Part shown: piece by piece, positions 14,942 through 23,705 of the stretch
Position numbering within the stretch: position 1 is the first letter of the stretch
How the letters are laid out: each line of letters opens with the position of its first letter
Translations under genes and position numbers: made by a program
Notes under the pieces: model-generated
Told to the model about the DNA's origin: nothing
Database searches by the model: none
The model's input: the letters and a program-made list of their open reading frames with translations, nothing else
NCBI RefSeq assembly: GCF_040253585.1
Contig: NZ_JBELAU010000016.1
Span: 1-64,000 of the forward strand
Reading direction: 5' to 3'
DNA: 64,000 bases
Source of the DNA: Emticicia sp040253585
Lineage (GTDB): Bacteria > Bacteroidota > Bacteroidia > Cytophagales > Spirosomataceae

Positions 14942-15787
14942 TTATTTTTTAGTTAAAACCACCGCACAGCTTGCACCAAACGCCATTTTTGATTTTCTCA
15001 GTCGAGCCAATTCCCAACTGTGAATTTTGTTAAATATCGCAACGGCCAATTTTGATGGTGTATGATTATCAAATTCTGCATCAATTGTATTTTGACGAGT
15101 TTTACCAAAAAGTCGAGCCAAACGAAACGGAATAGCACGTAAAACACCCATTATTGGCGGTAAATACGAGAAAATATAACTACCGTAAGTATATTCCAAT
15201 CCGCAATCTTTAGCGAGTTTATCGAACATTTCGAGGTTATAACGGCGAAAATGCCCGCTTTCATCATCAACTTCTGACCAAAGCCATTGATGGGCAGGTA
15301 CAGTGATATAAATATGCGACCCTGATGGCAGATATTGAGCAAGTCCAGTTAAGAATGTTTTATCGTCTTCGATATGTTCGATTACATCAAAAAGTCCGAC
15401 TGCATCAATTTGTTTTTCTGCAAACGGAAATTCTTGAAAAAATATATTGTAGGCTTCTTTCACACCTCTTTTCTTAGCATTAAGGCAGCCCGCATAGCCT
15501 GGTTCTATCAAAAATATTTGCTTATCAGGATATTTTTCAGACAAAAACTTTACTTGAAACCCATTTCCACCGCCCACATCGGCAAAGTTTTTAGCAAATT
15601 TAAAGCGTTGCGTAAGCGTCAGAATCACATCGTTTCGGTGTTTAAACCAAAAACTGTTGTCTTCAACAGCAAAGCAATAATTATTTCCCTCTTCGGGATA
15701 CGACATTTTTTCGGCATGAGATGCACGCCAAATATCATTTTTATCAAGCATCAATGATGCTGTTTTTATTTCTTCCGAAACGGCCAT
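14942..15787 (-). CDS. class I SAM-dependent methyltransferase
   Basis: A 281-residue protein with a Rossmann-type methyltransferase domain: motif I FADVGGGNGFQVKF (residues about 69-82), an acidic end of strand 2 (IFLIEPGYAG), DAVGLFDVIEHIEDD (motif for the catalytic face) and ITVPAHQWLWSEVDDESGHFRRY, typical of methyltransferases in glycan clusters. The substrate may be a lipid-linked sugar or a nucleotide sugar given the adjacent aminotransferase and flippase, but it cannot be read from sequence. It precedes the wecE-like gene on the same strand with a 100-base gap. Confidence 0.85.
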   Translation of the reverse strand: MAVSEEIKTASLMLDKNDIWRASHAEKMSYPEEGNNYCFAVEDNSFWFKHRNDVILTLTQRFKFAKNFADVGGGNGFQVKFLSEKYPDKQIFLIEPGYAGCLNAKKRGVKEAYNIFFQEFPFAEKQIDAVGLFDVIEHIEDDKTFLTGLAQYLPSGSHIYITVPAHQWLWSEVDDESGHFRRYNLEMFDKLAKDCGLEYTYGSYIFSYLPPIMGVLRAIPFRLARLFGKTRQNTIDAEFDNHTPSKLAVAIFNKIHSWELARLRKSKMAFGASCAVVLTKK

Positions 15788-15910
15788 TATTCAAACAATT
15801 CAATTTTACTGCAAATATTGTCTATTTTGATGATTAACTTTGCAAATTGTAAGCCAATTATTTTGATTTAGGTTTAAAACCGATTTTACTTGGTATATAT
15901 TTTCACTCAA

Positions 15911-15931
15911 AGGAACAACTTGGAAAGTTGT
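15911..15931. repeat. ACAACTT-GGAA-AGTTGT mini-palindrome
   Basis: A short palindrome just before the flippase start (start codon at 15942). It resembles the ACAAGTT-AGGA-AACTTGT units at 21401-21420 in loop sequence and stem core, so it probably belongs to the same small repeat family. Confidence 0.5.
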
Positions 15932-15941
15932 TGTACAATTC

Positions 15942-17435
15942 ATGAATGTTATAAAAAAACAGGCTTTTCTTGGTACAATTTTCTCTTATGGAGGTGTGTT
16001 GGTTGGATTCGTTACACAGTTTTTCTTAATTGGTAATTATCTTGAACCCGCCCAAAATGGACTTTTAGCCGTTTTACTTTCTTATATGTACGTTTTGGTG
16101 CAACTTTCATCGTTAGGGTTCAATGCCGCAGGAAGTCGATTTTTTCCACACTTTCGCAATGCTAAAAACGGACACAATGGTTATCTTTTCTTAGGGCTTT
16201 TGGTGGGAATGGCTGGTTTTATCATTACGACTATCGGTCTTGTTTTATTGAAAGAAACTATTATTAAAAACGAAGAAAACTCTACGCTTTTTGCAGATAA
16301 TTTCTATTTTTTATTGCCGCTTACATTGGCCACTCTCCTTTTCAATTTGCTTGATAACTACGCAAAAAACCTCTACGATACCGTAACAGGAACCTTCCTG
16401 GCTCAGTTTCTACAACGATTACTGCAGTTGATTGCGATATTATTCTTCATATTCCAAATAGTTGATTTTCAGCAATTTATGTATGTGTGGGTATTTGCGG
16501 TATCGTTTTATGTAGTGCCTATGCTCTGGAAAGCAAGCAAACTCGAAGGTTTTTCGCTGAAACCGAATTTTTCGGTCATGACGTCTGCTTTTAGTAAAGA
16601 ATTTGGTTTTTATAGCTTCTTAACGATTCTGACAGGGTTTTCATCAATGGTGATTTTGTATATTGATAAAATCATGCTGGCAGGAATCACTACTTTTTCT
16701 GAAACAGGTATCTACAATACTGCTTCGTTTTTTGGTAGCGTAATGGGAATGTCGCTTTTGGCGGTAAATAAAGCGGCTCAACCTTTAATTGCCGACTCGT
16801 TTGCCAACAATGATTTATCGAATATTAGTACCATTTATAAGAAAAGTTGCACTACCGCTTTGATTGTTGGCTGTTGGATTTTTCTCGGCATTTATCTCAA
16901 CATTGATAACCTTTTTCTTTTTCTAAAACCCGAATATTCGGCAGGAAAAATGGTAGTGATTATTATTTGTCTGGGAAAACTCTTCGACTTGGCAACGGGA
17001 CTGAACGGAACTATTTTGGCTCTTTCAAAACACTACATTTATGATACATATATCATGGTTGGACTAATTTTTATCACTGTTGCACTCAATTATTTTCTGA
17101 TACCCATCTACGGCATGAATGGTGCAGCATTTGCACTGGCCATCGCTACGGTTTATTATAACTTGGCTCGCTATTTAGTTGTTTTGATTAAACTCGGCAT
17201 GCAGCCTTTTTCTTTTGATTTGGTAAAAGTTATTATTGTAGCATTCGTTTCGTGGCTGACTATCAGAATTTTACCCGAATTCGGAGGAAATAAATTGATG
17301 TCGATAGTAGATATGGGTTATCGTTCGGCAGCTCTTACTGTGTTGTATGGAATAATTATTTATTGGAGCAATATTTCGCCCGAATTGAACGGTGCAATGA
17401 AGAATTTGTGGTTGAAAGTAAGTAAGATTTTCTGA
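15942..17435 (+). CDS. oligosaccharide flippase (Wzx-like, MOP superfamily)
   Basis: A 497-residue protein with about 14 membrane segments, the length and layout of Wzx-type flippases of the MOP/MATE superfamily. N-terminal GTIFSYGGVLVGFVTQF and the paired repeats of six to seven helices fit the polysaccharide-biosynthesis family, as does a C-terminal NYFLIPIYGMNGAAFALAIA (the typical LIPxxGxxGAA motif). It should flip undecaprenyl-linked glycan units to the periplasmic face. It is divergent from the methyltransferase and aminotransferase, which may act on the same glycan. Confidence 0.9.
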   Translation: MNVIKKQAFLGTIFSYGGVLVGFVTQFFLIGNYLEPAQNGLLAVLLSYMYVLVQLSSLGFNAAGSRFFPHFRNAKNGHNGYLFLGLLVGMAGFIITTIGLVLLKETIIKNEENSTLFADNFYFLLPLTLATLLFNLLDNYAKNLYDTVTGTFLAQFLQRLLQLIAILFFIFQIVDFQQFMYVWVFAVSFYVVPMLWKASKLEGFSLKPNFSVMTSAFSKEFGFYSFLTILTGFSSMVILYIDKIMLAGITTFSETGIYNTASFFGSVMGMSLLAVNKAAQPLIADSFANNDLSNISTIYKKSCTTALIVGCWIFLGIYLNIDNLFLFLKPEYSAGKMVVIIICLGKLFDLATGLNGTILALSKHYIYDTYIMVGLIFITVALNYFLIPIYGMNGAAFALAIATVYYNLARYLVVLIKLGMQPFSFDLVKVIIVAFVSWLTIRILPEFGGNKLMSIVDMGYRSAALTVLYGIIIYWSNISPELNGAMKNLWLKVSKIF

Positions 17436-17446
17436 TACAGTTTATC

Positions 17447-17473
17447 CATGACACACATAGCGTGCCATGGATA
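17447..17473. terminator. hairpin between convergent genes
   Basis: TCCATGACAC can pair with GTGCCATGGA (one G-U pair). It lies exactly between the convergent flippase and sugar-dehydrogenase genes. No T run follows, so termination is only suggested by position. Confidence 0.4.
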
Positions 17474-17483
17474 TAGAGCAAAA

Positions 17484-18698
17484 CTATTTCTTAGCTAATG
17501 TATAAACTTTTCCGTTTCCAAGATTGAGCATATAAATCTCGCCATTGGCATCTTGCCCGAAAGCTGAAACTGTACTTACATTCGTAATTTCATCAGCTTT
17601 TGTTACAGCTTTACCATCATAAGTCAAAGCCCAAATTTTTCCACTTACGTAGTCTCCACAGAAATATTTCCCTGCCAAATCGGTGTATTTTTTACCTCTA
17701 TACACGACTCCACCTGTTACTGAACGGCCATTACTACCTTGTAAATAACTCCAAACGGGCGGAGTAGCTACGCTTTCAATTTCATTACATTCCGACATTC
17801 TTGCGTAGCAATTATTTCCCTCTTTTATCCTCCATCCATAATTTTTTCCTTTTTCAACAATATCAACTTCTTCAACTGCATTTTGTCCGACATCACCTAC
17901 CCATAGATTTTTTGTGACAGAATCGAAACTAAAACGCCACGGATTTCTAAGACCATAAGCATAAATTTCTTCGCTAAAGCCTTGTGTATTACTGACATAA
18001 GGATTGTCTTTTGGAATTCCATAATTACCTTTAGTGGTAGAATTTACATCAATTCTCAGCATTTTACCAAGTAAACTGGCTCGATTTTGAGCATAATTTT
18101 GTGGGTCACCGCCACTTCCACCATCACCCGTAGCTATGTATAAATAACCATCTGCTCCAAAAGCCAATTGACCACCGTTATGATTGGTATAAGGTTGATC
18201 GAAAGTAAGTAAGATAGTTTCACTGGTTGGGTCAGCAGTTTGGCCATTAGCTTTGAATCTTGCAATTACGGTCTGACGACGAGGAGAATTTCGGGTATAA
18301 TTCACGAAGAAAAAGCCGTTACTCTTAAAATCAGGATGAAAAGTTAAACCCAGTAAGCCCATTTCTCCGCCCGAAGCAACTCGGCTGACAATATCCAAAA
18401 AAACCGATTTGGTTTCGGTATTAGCATTATTTTCAAAAGTTTGAATTATGCCCCTTTGCTCAACCACAAACAGTCGATTTGAGCCATCATTGGCATGCGT
18501 AAAATCAACGGGAGAATTGAAAGACAGTTTCGGAAAAGCCTCCACTGCCTGATACGAAACAGTCGTTGGAGGAGTAACTACCACTGTTGTGGGTGTGGTT
18601 GGCGTTGTGGTCGTAGGGGCATCTTTCGCCTCTTTACATCTAAAAGCCAGTAGAGAAGTGAAACTGCAAAGACCAATGATAATAAGCGTTTTTTTCAT
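17484..18698 (-). CDS. PQQ-type soluble aldose/sorbosone dehydrogenase family lipoprotein
   Basis: A 404-residue exported protein. The signal sequence ends LLAFRC, a plausible but non-ideal lipobox (Cys21), followed by a Thr/Pro/Val-rich linker (residues about 28-46). The rest is a six-bladed beta-propeller of the glucose/sorbosone dehydrogenase family, with family motifs FVVEQRGIIQTF, GLTFHPDFKSNGFFFVNYT, NHNGGQLAFGADGYLYIATGDGG and GLRNPWRFSFD. The His of NHNGG is the conserved catalytic base in this family. Such proteins oxidise sugars in the periplasm with PQQ; the cofactor source is unknown because no pqq genes are in the window. Confidence 0.9.
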   Translation of the reverse strand: MKKTLIIIGLCSFTSLLAFRCKEAKDAPTTTTPTTPTTVVVTPPTTVSYQAVEAFPKLSFNSPVDFTHANDGSNRLFVVEQRGIIQTFENNANTETKSVFLDIVSRVASGGEMGLLGLTFHPDFKSNGFFFVNYTRNSPRRQTVIARFKANGQTADPTSETILLTFDQPYTNHNGGQLAFGADGYLYIATGDGGSGGDPQNYAQNRASLLGKMLRIDVNSTTKGNYGIPKDNPYVSNTQGFSEEIYAYGLRNPWRFSFDSVTKNLWVGDVGQNAVEEVDIVEKGKNYGWRIKEGNNCYARMSECNEIESVATPPVWSYLQGSNGRSVTGGVVYRGKKYTDLAGKYFCGDYVSGKIWALTYDGKAVTKADEITNVSTVSAFGQDANGEIYMLNLGNGKVYTLAKK

Positions 18699-18763
18699 TA
18701 AAATACATGGTTTATGGATATATAACGAAAAAAACGCCTATAAGTTTTAATACTTTTATTGAA

Positions 18764-19393
18764 TTAATTTTCTTGCAACTCTTGCTGTAATTTCTCCAGT
18801 TCATTCAAATCTTTTTTGAATGCTACCTCTTTTTGGTTATTAAACGCCCCCATTTTATGGGCAATTAGGTAAATTACCACCGAAATAGCCAACGGAATCA
18901 AGGTATCAATGATTGCCATTGATAGGCTTTTGGTGGCCAGCTTATGTGGCAAAAATGAGAAAATAGTCAAACACCCCGACACAAACATAATTACTCCGAA
19001 CCAGCCTTCGGCTTTTTTATTACTCTCAAATGTAGCTATCAAGTTTTTCAAGAACGACTTCAAATTGGCGTCAGTAATATCAGTTTTCAGCATTTTATAT
19101 GCTCTAAAAAGCATAACAATAGCCATCAGGTTTCCCAGTAAAATAACCAAGAATGGAACATATTGCCACAAAAACCTAAAATCAAAAGGATTTCCTGCGA
19201 AAACTGCCAACAAAAGAAAAAACTCTAAAAACATTAACACTAATAACAAAGTATTCTCTTTTTTGATGCGTGAAGCCCTTGAATTTGAACGCTCTCTAAT
19301 CATACTAAAAATTAACTTTTCGTTGATTGCCTGCGATGCTTGAAGTTTGCGGTCGTAAACTTGCCAAGCTGATTTTAATTCTTCTAAGTTCAT
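18764..19393 (-). CDS. membrane partner of the ECF sigma factor (anti-sigma-like)
   Basis: A 209-residue protein with a soluble N-terminal region of about 45 residues (MNLEELKSAWQVYDRKLQAS), four probable membrane segments (about 47-66, 73-97, 131-150, 162-180) and a coiled-coil tail. It overlaps the sigma factor gene by ATGA, so the two are translationally coupled. Genes in this position after an ECF sigma factor usually encode the regulator that holds it inactive. The sequence lacks a zinc-binding anti-sigma motif, so the role is inferred from context. Confidence 0.65.
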   Translation of the reverse strand: MNLEELKSAWQVYDRKLQASQAINEKLIFSMIRERSNSRASRIKKENTLLLVLMFLEFFLLLAVFAGNPFDFRFLWQYVPFLVILLGNLMAIVMLFRAYKMLKTDITDANLKSFLKNLIATFESNKKAEGWFGVIMFVSGCLTIFSFLPHKLATKSLSMAIIDTLIPLAISVVIYLIAHKMGAFNNQKEVAFKKDLNELEKLQQELQEN

Positions 19394-19881
19394 AATATAT
19401 TTGATTTAATAATTTTTTCCAATTTTTGTTTAATTCTGTTTAATCTCACGCCCACATTTGAGTTGGAAATACCAATAATTTCGGCTATCTCATCGTAAGT
19501 TTTTTCTTCCAGATAAAGCATGATTATTGCCTTTTCTACTTCCGAAAGTTTTTCGATTGCCAGTTTCAACATTCCCAATTTCTCTTCTTGCTCAGCATCA
19601 AAACTCATATCTGGAATCTGAAACTCTTCTACTGTAATCGACTTCCTATCAGGCTTTTTAGTTTCTTTTCTTAAATTAGAAATCGCAGTATTCAGTCCAA
19701 CCCGATACATCCATGAAGTATTCAAAGCTTCGTTTCTAAAATTTGGATATGCCTTCCACAACTGCAAAACTATTTCTTGAAAAAGGTCTTTTTTCGCCTC
19801 TTCATCGTGGCAATACAGGTTACACACTTTAAAAATGATTCCTCGATGAGTATTGAGCATTTCGACAAAGTCTTTTTCCAT
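19390..19881 (-). CDS. ECF-type RNA polymerase sigma factor
   Basis: A 163-residue sigma-70 family protein with region 2 (residues about 10-70: IFKVCNLYCHDEEAKKDLFQE, ETSWMYR-like NTSWMYRVGLNTAIS) and region 4 (about 105-158: LSEVEKAIIMLYLEEKTYDE, EIIGISNSNVGVRLNRIKQK). The length and the two-region structure are typical of extracytoplasmic-function sigma factors. It probably controls an envelope response together with the membrane protein encoded immediately downstream. Confidence 0.93.
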   Translation of the reverse strand: MEKDFVEMLNTHRGIIFKVCNLYCHDEEAKKDLFQEIVLQLWKAYPNFRNEALNTSWMYRVGLNTAISNLRKETKKPDRKSITVEEFQIPDMSFDAEQEEKLGMLKLAIEKLSEVEKAIIMLYLEEKTYDEIAEIIGISNSNVGVRLNRIKQKLEKIIKSNIL

Positions 19882-20067
19882 TTTGATGTTTTATTTCGTT
19901 TGAACAATTAGTCGTCAAGCCTACACAAAACTTACAGTTTCTCCATATTTTTTTGAGAAATGTATAATTTATACAAATAAAGCTATCCAATGATGTGAAA
20001 TACCTTAGTAATTTTCCATAAAAAATCACGTAATTCGCATTCAATTTATCAATCAATTTTCTTTCGT

Positions 20068-21384
20068 TTGAAAATTCTACTTATCAATACCGACGATGCT
20101 ATGGGCGGGGCCGCCATTGCTTGCTTGAGATTGCTCAATACCCTCAATCAGACCGAAGGCATGGAAGCGACAATGTTGGTGCAAGAAAAAAAGCGAGATA
20201 ACCCAAATGTAAAGGCAATTGCTGAAACATGGCTACAAAAAAAACTGGCTTTTGAACGGTTCGTAAGAGAGCGACTCTACTTCAAATTTCAAGAAAAAAA
20301 CAAAGAAATTCGCTTCGCATTTTCGCCAGCCAATTCGGGAATTGATATTTCAGAGCATCCACTCGTGCAAGAGGCAGACATTATCCATTTACATTGGATA
20401 AATTTTGGCTTTTTATCATTAAAATCGCTCGAAAAGCTTTTTACACTCAATAAGCCTATCGTCTGGACACTACATGACATGTGGGCTTTTACGGGCGGTT
20501 GCCATCATAGTGGAGACTGCGAAAACTTTCAAAATTCTTGCGGAAATTGTGTACAATATCTCAAAAATCCATCGCCAACTGACTTATCAAATAAAGTTTG
20601 GCAACGGAAAAGTGCAATTTTCGACCATTCGCTTCGGCTTCGCTCAGGAAACGGTCAGCAAGCATCAAGAAATAATATTACAATAGTTGGGTGTAGTCAG
20701 TGGTTGAGTAATCGGGCAAAAAAGAGTAGTTTATTTAAAGATTTTTCGGTAAAAGCAATTCCAAATCCTTTGGATACAAATCTATTCTCGCCACAAAATA
20801 AAGCATCAGTAAGAGCAAAATTGGGCTTACCGATTGATAAAAAATTGATTCTTTTTGTAGCAGCAAAGGTTTCAGTTATTTGGAAAGGATTTAGTTATTT
20901 CCAAGAGGCTTTGGAGATTTTAAAAGTACAAAACTCTCATAATCAAGAGATTGAATTAGTAGTTTTGGGCGAAAGCGATGCTGAAACGATTCAAAAACTA
21001 CCTTTTAAGGCTCATGCTTTGGGCAAGATTTCTGATGTCAATCAAATTGTTTCTGTTTACTCAGCAGCTGATGTATTTGTTACTTCTTCGATTCAAGAAA
21101 ACCTACCTAATACTATCATGGAGGCAATGGCTTGTGGCACGCCAGCGGTTGGTTTTGAAGTTGGCGGAATTCCAGAAATGATTGAAAGTTATAAAAACGG
21201 ATTCTTAGCAGAATACAAATCGGCTGAAAGTTTAGCCGAAGGAATAAAATGGGTTTTATTTGAGGCAATCCATGCAGAATTATCAAGTAACGCTCGTCAA
21301 AAAGTGCTGGATAATTATTCTGAAAAAGTGGTAGTTAAGCAGTATTTGGAGGTTTACAGAAGTTTAGTAGCACAAGTCTCCTGA
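20068..21384 (+). CDS. GT4-family glycosyltransferase with a repeat-derived insertion
   Basis: The start is a TTG at 20068, giving the family-typical N-terminus MKILLINTDDAMGGAA. The 438-residue protein has a GT-B fold: N-terminal acceptor domain, ILFVAAKVSVIWKGF at the start of the nucleotide-sugar domain, and the donor-binding motif SSIQENLPNTIMEAMACGTPAVGF (Glu and EAMA pattern of GT4). Residues about 189-203 (LRLRSGNGQQAS) are encoded by a repeat seen elsewhere in the window and look inserted in-frame in a surface loop. It probably adds a sugar to the surface glycan. Confidence 0.9.
   Translation: MKILLINTDDAMGGAAIACLRLLNTLNQTEGMEATMLVQEKKRDNPNVKAIAETWLQKKLAFERFVRERLYFKFQEKNKEIRFAFSPANSGIDISEHPLVQEADIIHLHWINFGFLSLKSLEKLFTLNKPIVWTLHDMWAFTGGCHHSGDCENFQNSCGNCVQYLKNPSPTDLSNKVWQRKSAIFDHSLRLRSGNGQQASRNNITIVGCSQWLSNRAKKSSLFKDFSVKAIPNPLDTNLFSPQNKASVRAKLGLPIDKKLILFVAAKVSVIWKGFSYFQEALEILKVQNSHNQEIELVVLGESDAETIQKLPFKAHALGKISDVNQIVSVYSAADVFVTSSIQENLPNTIMEAMACGTPAVGFEVGGIPEMIESYKNGFLAEYKSAESLAEGIKWVLFEAIHAELSSNARQKVLDNYSEKVVVKQYLEVYRSLVAQVS
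20631..20664. repeat. REP-like unit inside the glycosyltransferase gene
   Basis: GCTTCGGCTTCGCTCAG (20631-20647) matches 51431-51447 at 16 of 17 bases, an intergenic repeat. Here it lies in coding sequence and keeps the frame. Confidence 0.65.
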
Positions 21385-21420
21385 CTTGTGCTTATTGCGA
21401 AACAAGTTAGGAAACTTGTT
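21370..21420. repeat. two mini-palindromes spanning the ends of convergent genes
   Basis: GCACAAGTC-TCCT-GACTTGTGC (21370-21391) and AACAAGTT-AGGA-AACTTGTT (21401-21420) are related hairpins. The first covers the stop of the left glycosyltransferase and the second the stop of the right one. Both may also limit read-through between the convergent genes. Confidence 0.8.
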
Positions 21421-22585
21421 TTATAAAATCGGCAATTTCTTCGTAGGCTTTCAGTACATTTTGCTGTAAATCTTTATTTAGTTTTTGGGCATTTTGCTTT
21501 TTGATTGCCAAATCTTCATTTGTTAAATTACCCAAATATTCTCGAATCTGTTCGCCCAAATCAGCATCTTCACGAATAAGCCATGCAGCCTCTTGAAGCA
21601 TATCCCAATTATCACTTTCCTGGCTTCCACAAAACAAAATTGCACCACCAGCCGCTACCGCACTAACTGCTTTCGACGGAATCATCAGATGCGTGTATTT
21701 TGTCAATAAACTCACCAAATGCACATCCAAAAAATTGAGTTGACTGCGTGGTACATTCGATAAAATCGTAATTCCTTCGTAATTTTTGGCAAATTCAAGC
21801 ACACTTTGAGCTTTTTTTCCATAAAGAGCCAAAACTAAATGATGCTTTTCGGGGTTGAAAGCTTTAATGAATTCTATCAGAAAACTTTCATTATGAGCAT
21901 CATTCAAGTTTCCACAATAACCAAAATAGGTTTTATTATCTGCCATTCCTCGCCAAGCAGGAAACTGACTTTCATAAGTCTGATGAAAAATAACACCACA
22001 AGGAAGAACGGTCGTATCTAATTTATTTGTGGACTTACTAAAATATTTCTCCTCCAGAACCTCCGCTTGTTTTCGTCCCAAAGCAATTAATTTATTGGGA
22101 GAGTTCTGGTATGTTTTCTTCAAAAACCATTGATAAACAGCACTTTTCTCGGCAATCATACCAATCGCTACGAAGGCTTCGGGAAATAAATCCATCGACC
22201 ACAAAGCCCATTTTCTTTCGGGCGGCGTTCCGTTCGAGAGCAACATCGAAGCCCAAAATGGTAATAATGGCGGACTGGTCATTACTATAATTGTAGCTTT
22301 TTTATCAATACTTTTCGCTTTTCTGATAAGCAAAAAGCCATCTAAAAAGCCAGCCAGCTGTTTCAGAATCTTACTTTTTCCATCGTAGATAGTTTGTAAG
22401 GTATGTAGCTTGCCCACTGGCTCACGCTTTGCACCTCCACCATCGTCGCTACCTTCAATGTTTACGATATGTACTTCGATTTGATGTTTTTCGATGAGAT
22501 ATTTCGCCAAATCCCATGCAGATTCTCCCGTAATTCCTGGGTTAGGTGGATAATGGCGATTGACTATGATAACTTTTCGGCTCAT
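21407..22585 (-). CDS. GT4-like glycosyltransferase
   Basis: A 392-residue GT-B enzyme. The N-terminal VIIVNRHYPPNPGITGESAWDLAKYL is typical of WcaI-like GT4 proteins, followed by a long hydrophobic patch (TIIVMTSPPLLPFWASMLLS) common in enzymes acting on membrane-bound acceptors. TYFGYCGNLNDAH opens the C-terminal domain. The usual ExxxxxxxE donor motif is weak, reading MIPSKAVSAVAAGGAILFCG. It overlaps the upstream outer-membrane protein gene by four bases. It is likely to act on the same surface glycan as its neighbours. Confidence 0.8.
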   Translation of the reverse strand: MSRKVIIVNRHYPPNPGITGESAWDLAKYLIEKHQIEVHIVNIEGSDDGGGAKREPVGKLHTLQTIYDGKSKILKQLAGFLDGFLLIRKAKSIDKKATIIVMTSPPLLPFWASMLLSNGTPPERKWALWSMDLFPEAFVAIGMIAEKSAVYQWFLKKTYQNSPNKLIALGRKQAEVLEEKYFSKSTNKLDTTVLPCGVIFHQTYESQFPAWRGMADNKTYFGYCGNLNDAHNESFLIEFIKAFNPEKHHLVLALYGKKAQSVLEFAKNYEGITILSNVPRSQLNFLDVHLVSLLTKYTHLMIPSKAVSAVAAGGAILFCGSQESDNWDMLQEAAWLIREDADLGEQIREYLGNLTNEDLAIKKQNAQKLNKDLQQNVLKAYEEIADFIKQVS

Positions 22586-23424
22586 TCAACTTGGCTCTGA
22601 TATTTATAACCTCTCGCAAGGTCAAATCTTAATAAGAGGCCAAAATTATAACTTATTCCTTTCAATGACTGTGTTGCTTCACCAATTTTATTTGAATTTT
22701 GAAAATAAGCCAAGTCCGAACGAAGTCCAGCATTTGAAGCAACATTTACTCTGGTAAAAATACTGATATAAAAACCGTTAGTTACCCGCCCTTGTAATTC
22801 AACTTGTCCTTCAAAAGCAACTCTGAATTTATTACTTAAAAATGATTCCGACGTAAGTCGAATCGTATCACGATTGGCTGCATTTCCTGATACCCCTACA
22901 AAAGTTCGTTCATAAACCAACTGTTCCTTAGCATTTGTATTGAACAGAAGACCACCTCCTACATACAGCCCAGCAGTTTTTGTGATGGCATCAAGCGTTA
23001 AGACTTTTCTTTTATATCTTAGTGGAATCGTATGTAAATCCTTACCAATTTGATAAGTAAAAGGGACACCCCTACCCGATGCCACCGACTGGATAAAATA
23101 AACAGGATTTTTCAGATAACCTGTTTCTATCGCCCACTTATTATCTGAATTATAGCCCAAAGATACTCCCCAAGAAAAATCATTATTATTTTGACTACTC
23201 ACCAGATTTCCAATCGAATTATTGAGCGAAGCATAATTGAGTTTAAAGCCACCCTCAATGCCAACATACAAACTCATTGATTTACGGTCAAGGTTGGGGT
23301 ATGTATTGTTTCTTACGTCAAGGCGTTTACTCGGTGGCTTATAGTATTCTTCATCATCCTGAGCCTTTAACTCAGTGAAAATACCTACTATCAAAAACAA
23401 AAATACGAATATAGCTTTCATCAT
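22582..23424 (-). CDS. exported outer-membrane beta-barrel-like protein
   Basis: A 280-residue protein with a signal peptide (MMKAIFVFLFLIVGIFTELKAQ, cleavage after KA) and a mature part with alternating hydrophobic/polar strands (SMSLYVGIEGGFKLNYASL, FSWGVSLGYNSDNKWAIETGY, GISYNFGLLLRFDLARGY). That pattern fits a small porin-type barrel ending near the C-terminus. The ATGA overlap with the glycosyltransferase suggests coexpression. Specific function unknown. Confidence 0.65.
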   Translation of the reverse strand: MMKAIFVFLFLIVGIFTELKAQDDEEYYKPPSKRLDVRNNTYPNLDRKSMSLYVGIEGGFKLNYASLNNSIGNLVSSQNNNDFSWGVSLGYNSDNKWAIETGYLKNPVYFIQSVASGRGVPFTYQIGKDLHTIPLRYKRKVLTLDAITKTAGLYVGGGLLFNTNAKEQLVYERTFVGVSGNAANRDTIRLTSESFLSNKFRVAFEGQVELQGRVTNGFYISIFTRVNVASNAGLRSDLAYFQNSNKIGEATQSLKGISYNFGLLLRFDLARGYKYQSQVE

Positions 23425-23596
23425 TCTGTAAATATTTCCAAAACTACTAACAAAGACGACACAGATAAACTAAAAGTTGTCAGCAAAGCAAAACGAGATT
23501 TTAATTAGCAAAGAAAAAATATGATTTTTCTATGTTTTTTCAATAAATAACGAAAGAAACGTAGTAGAATTTCGTGATGAAAGCAAAAAGAAAATT

Positions 23597-23604
23597 TATA
23601 TTTG
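23597..23604 (+). promoter_or_regulatory. candidate -7 box upstream of pgk
   Basis: TATATTTG fits TAnnTTTG and lies about 100 bases before the pgk start, leaving room for a leader. A matching -33 TTG is not obvious. Confidence 0.4.
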
Positions 23605-23705
23605 TACAAGATTCTCAAAAAGCCTTTTATAATGTTTGAGCCGCAAAAAATGAGTAAATCTACTCATTTGCTCAAACGCCCATTCACTTAATTATTCATT
23701 ATTGA

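Noticed and set aside
11904..23424. A single large polysaccharide operon
   Set aside because: Genes lie on both strands and are interrupted by a sigma factor and a sugar dehydrogenase; only small groups can be cotranscribed.
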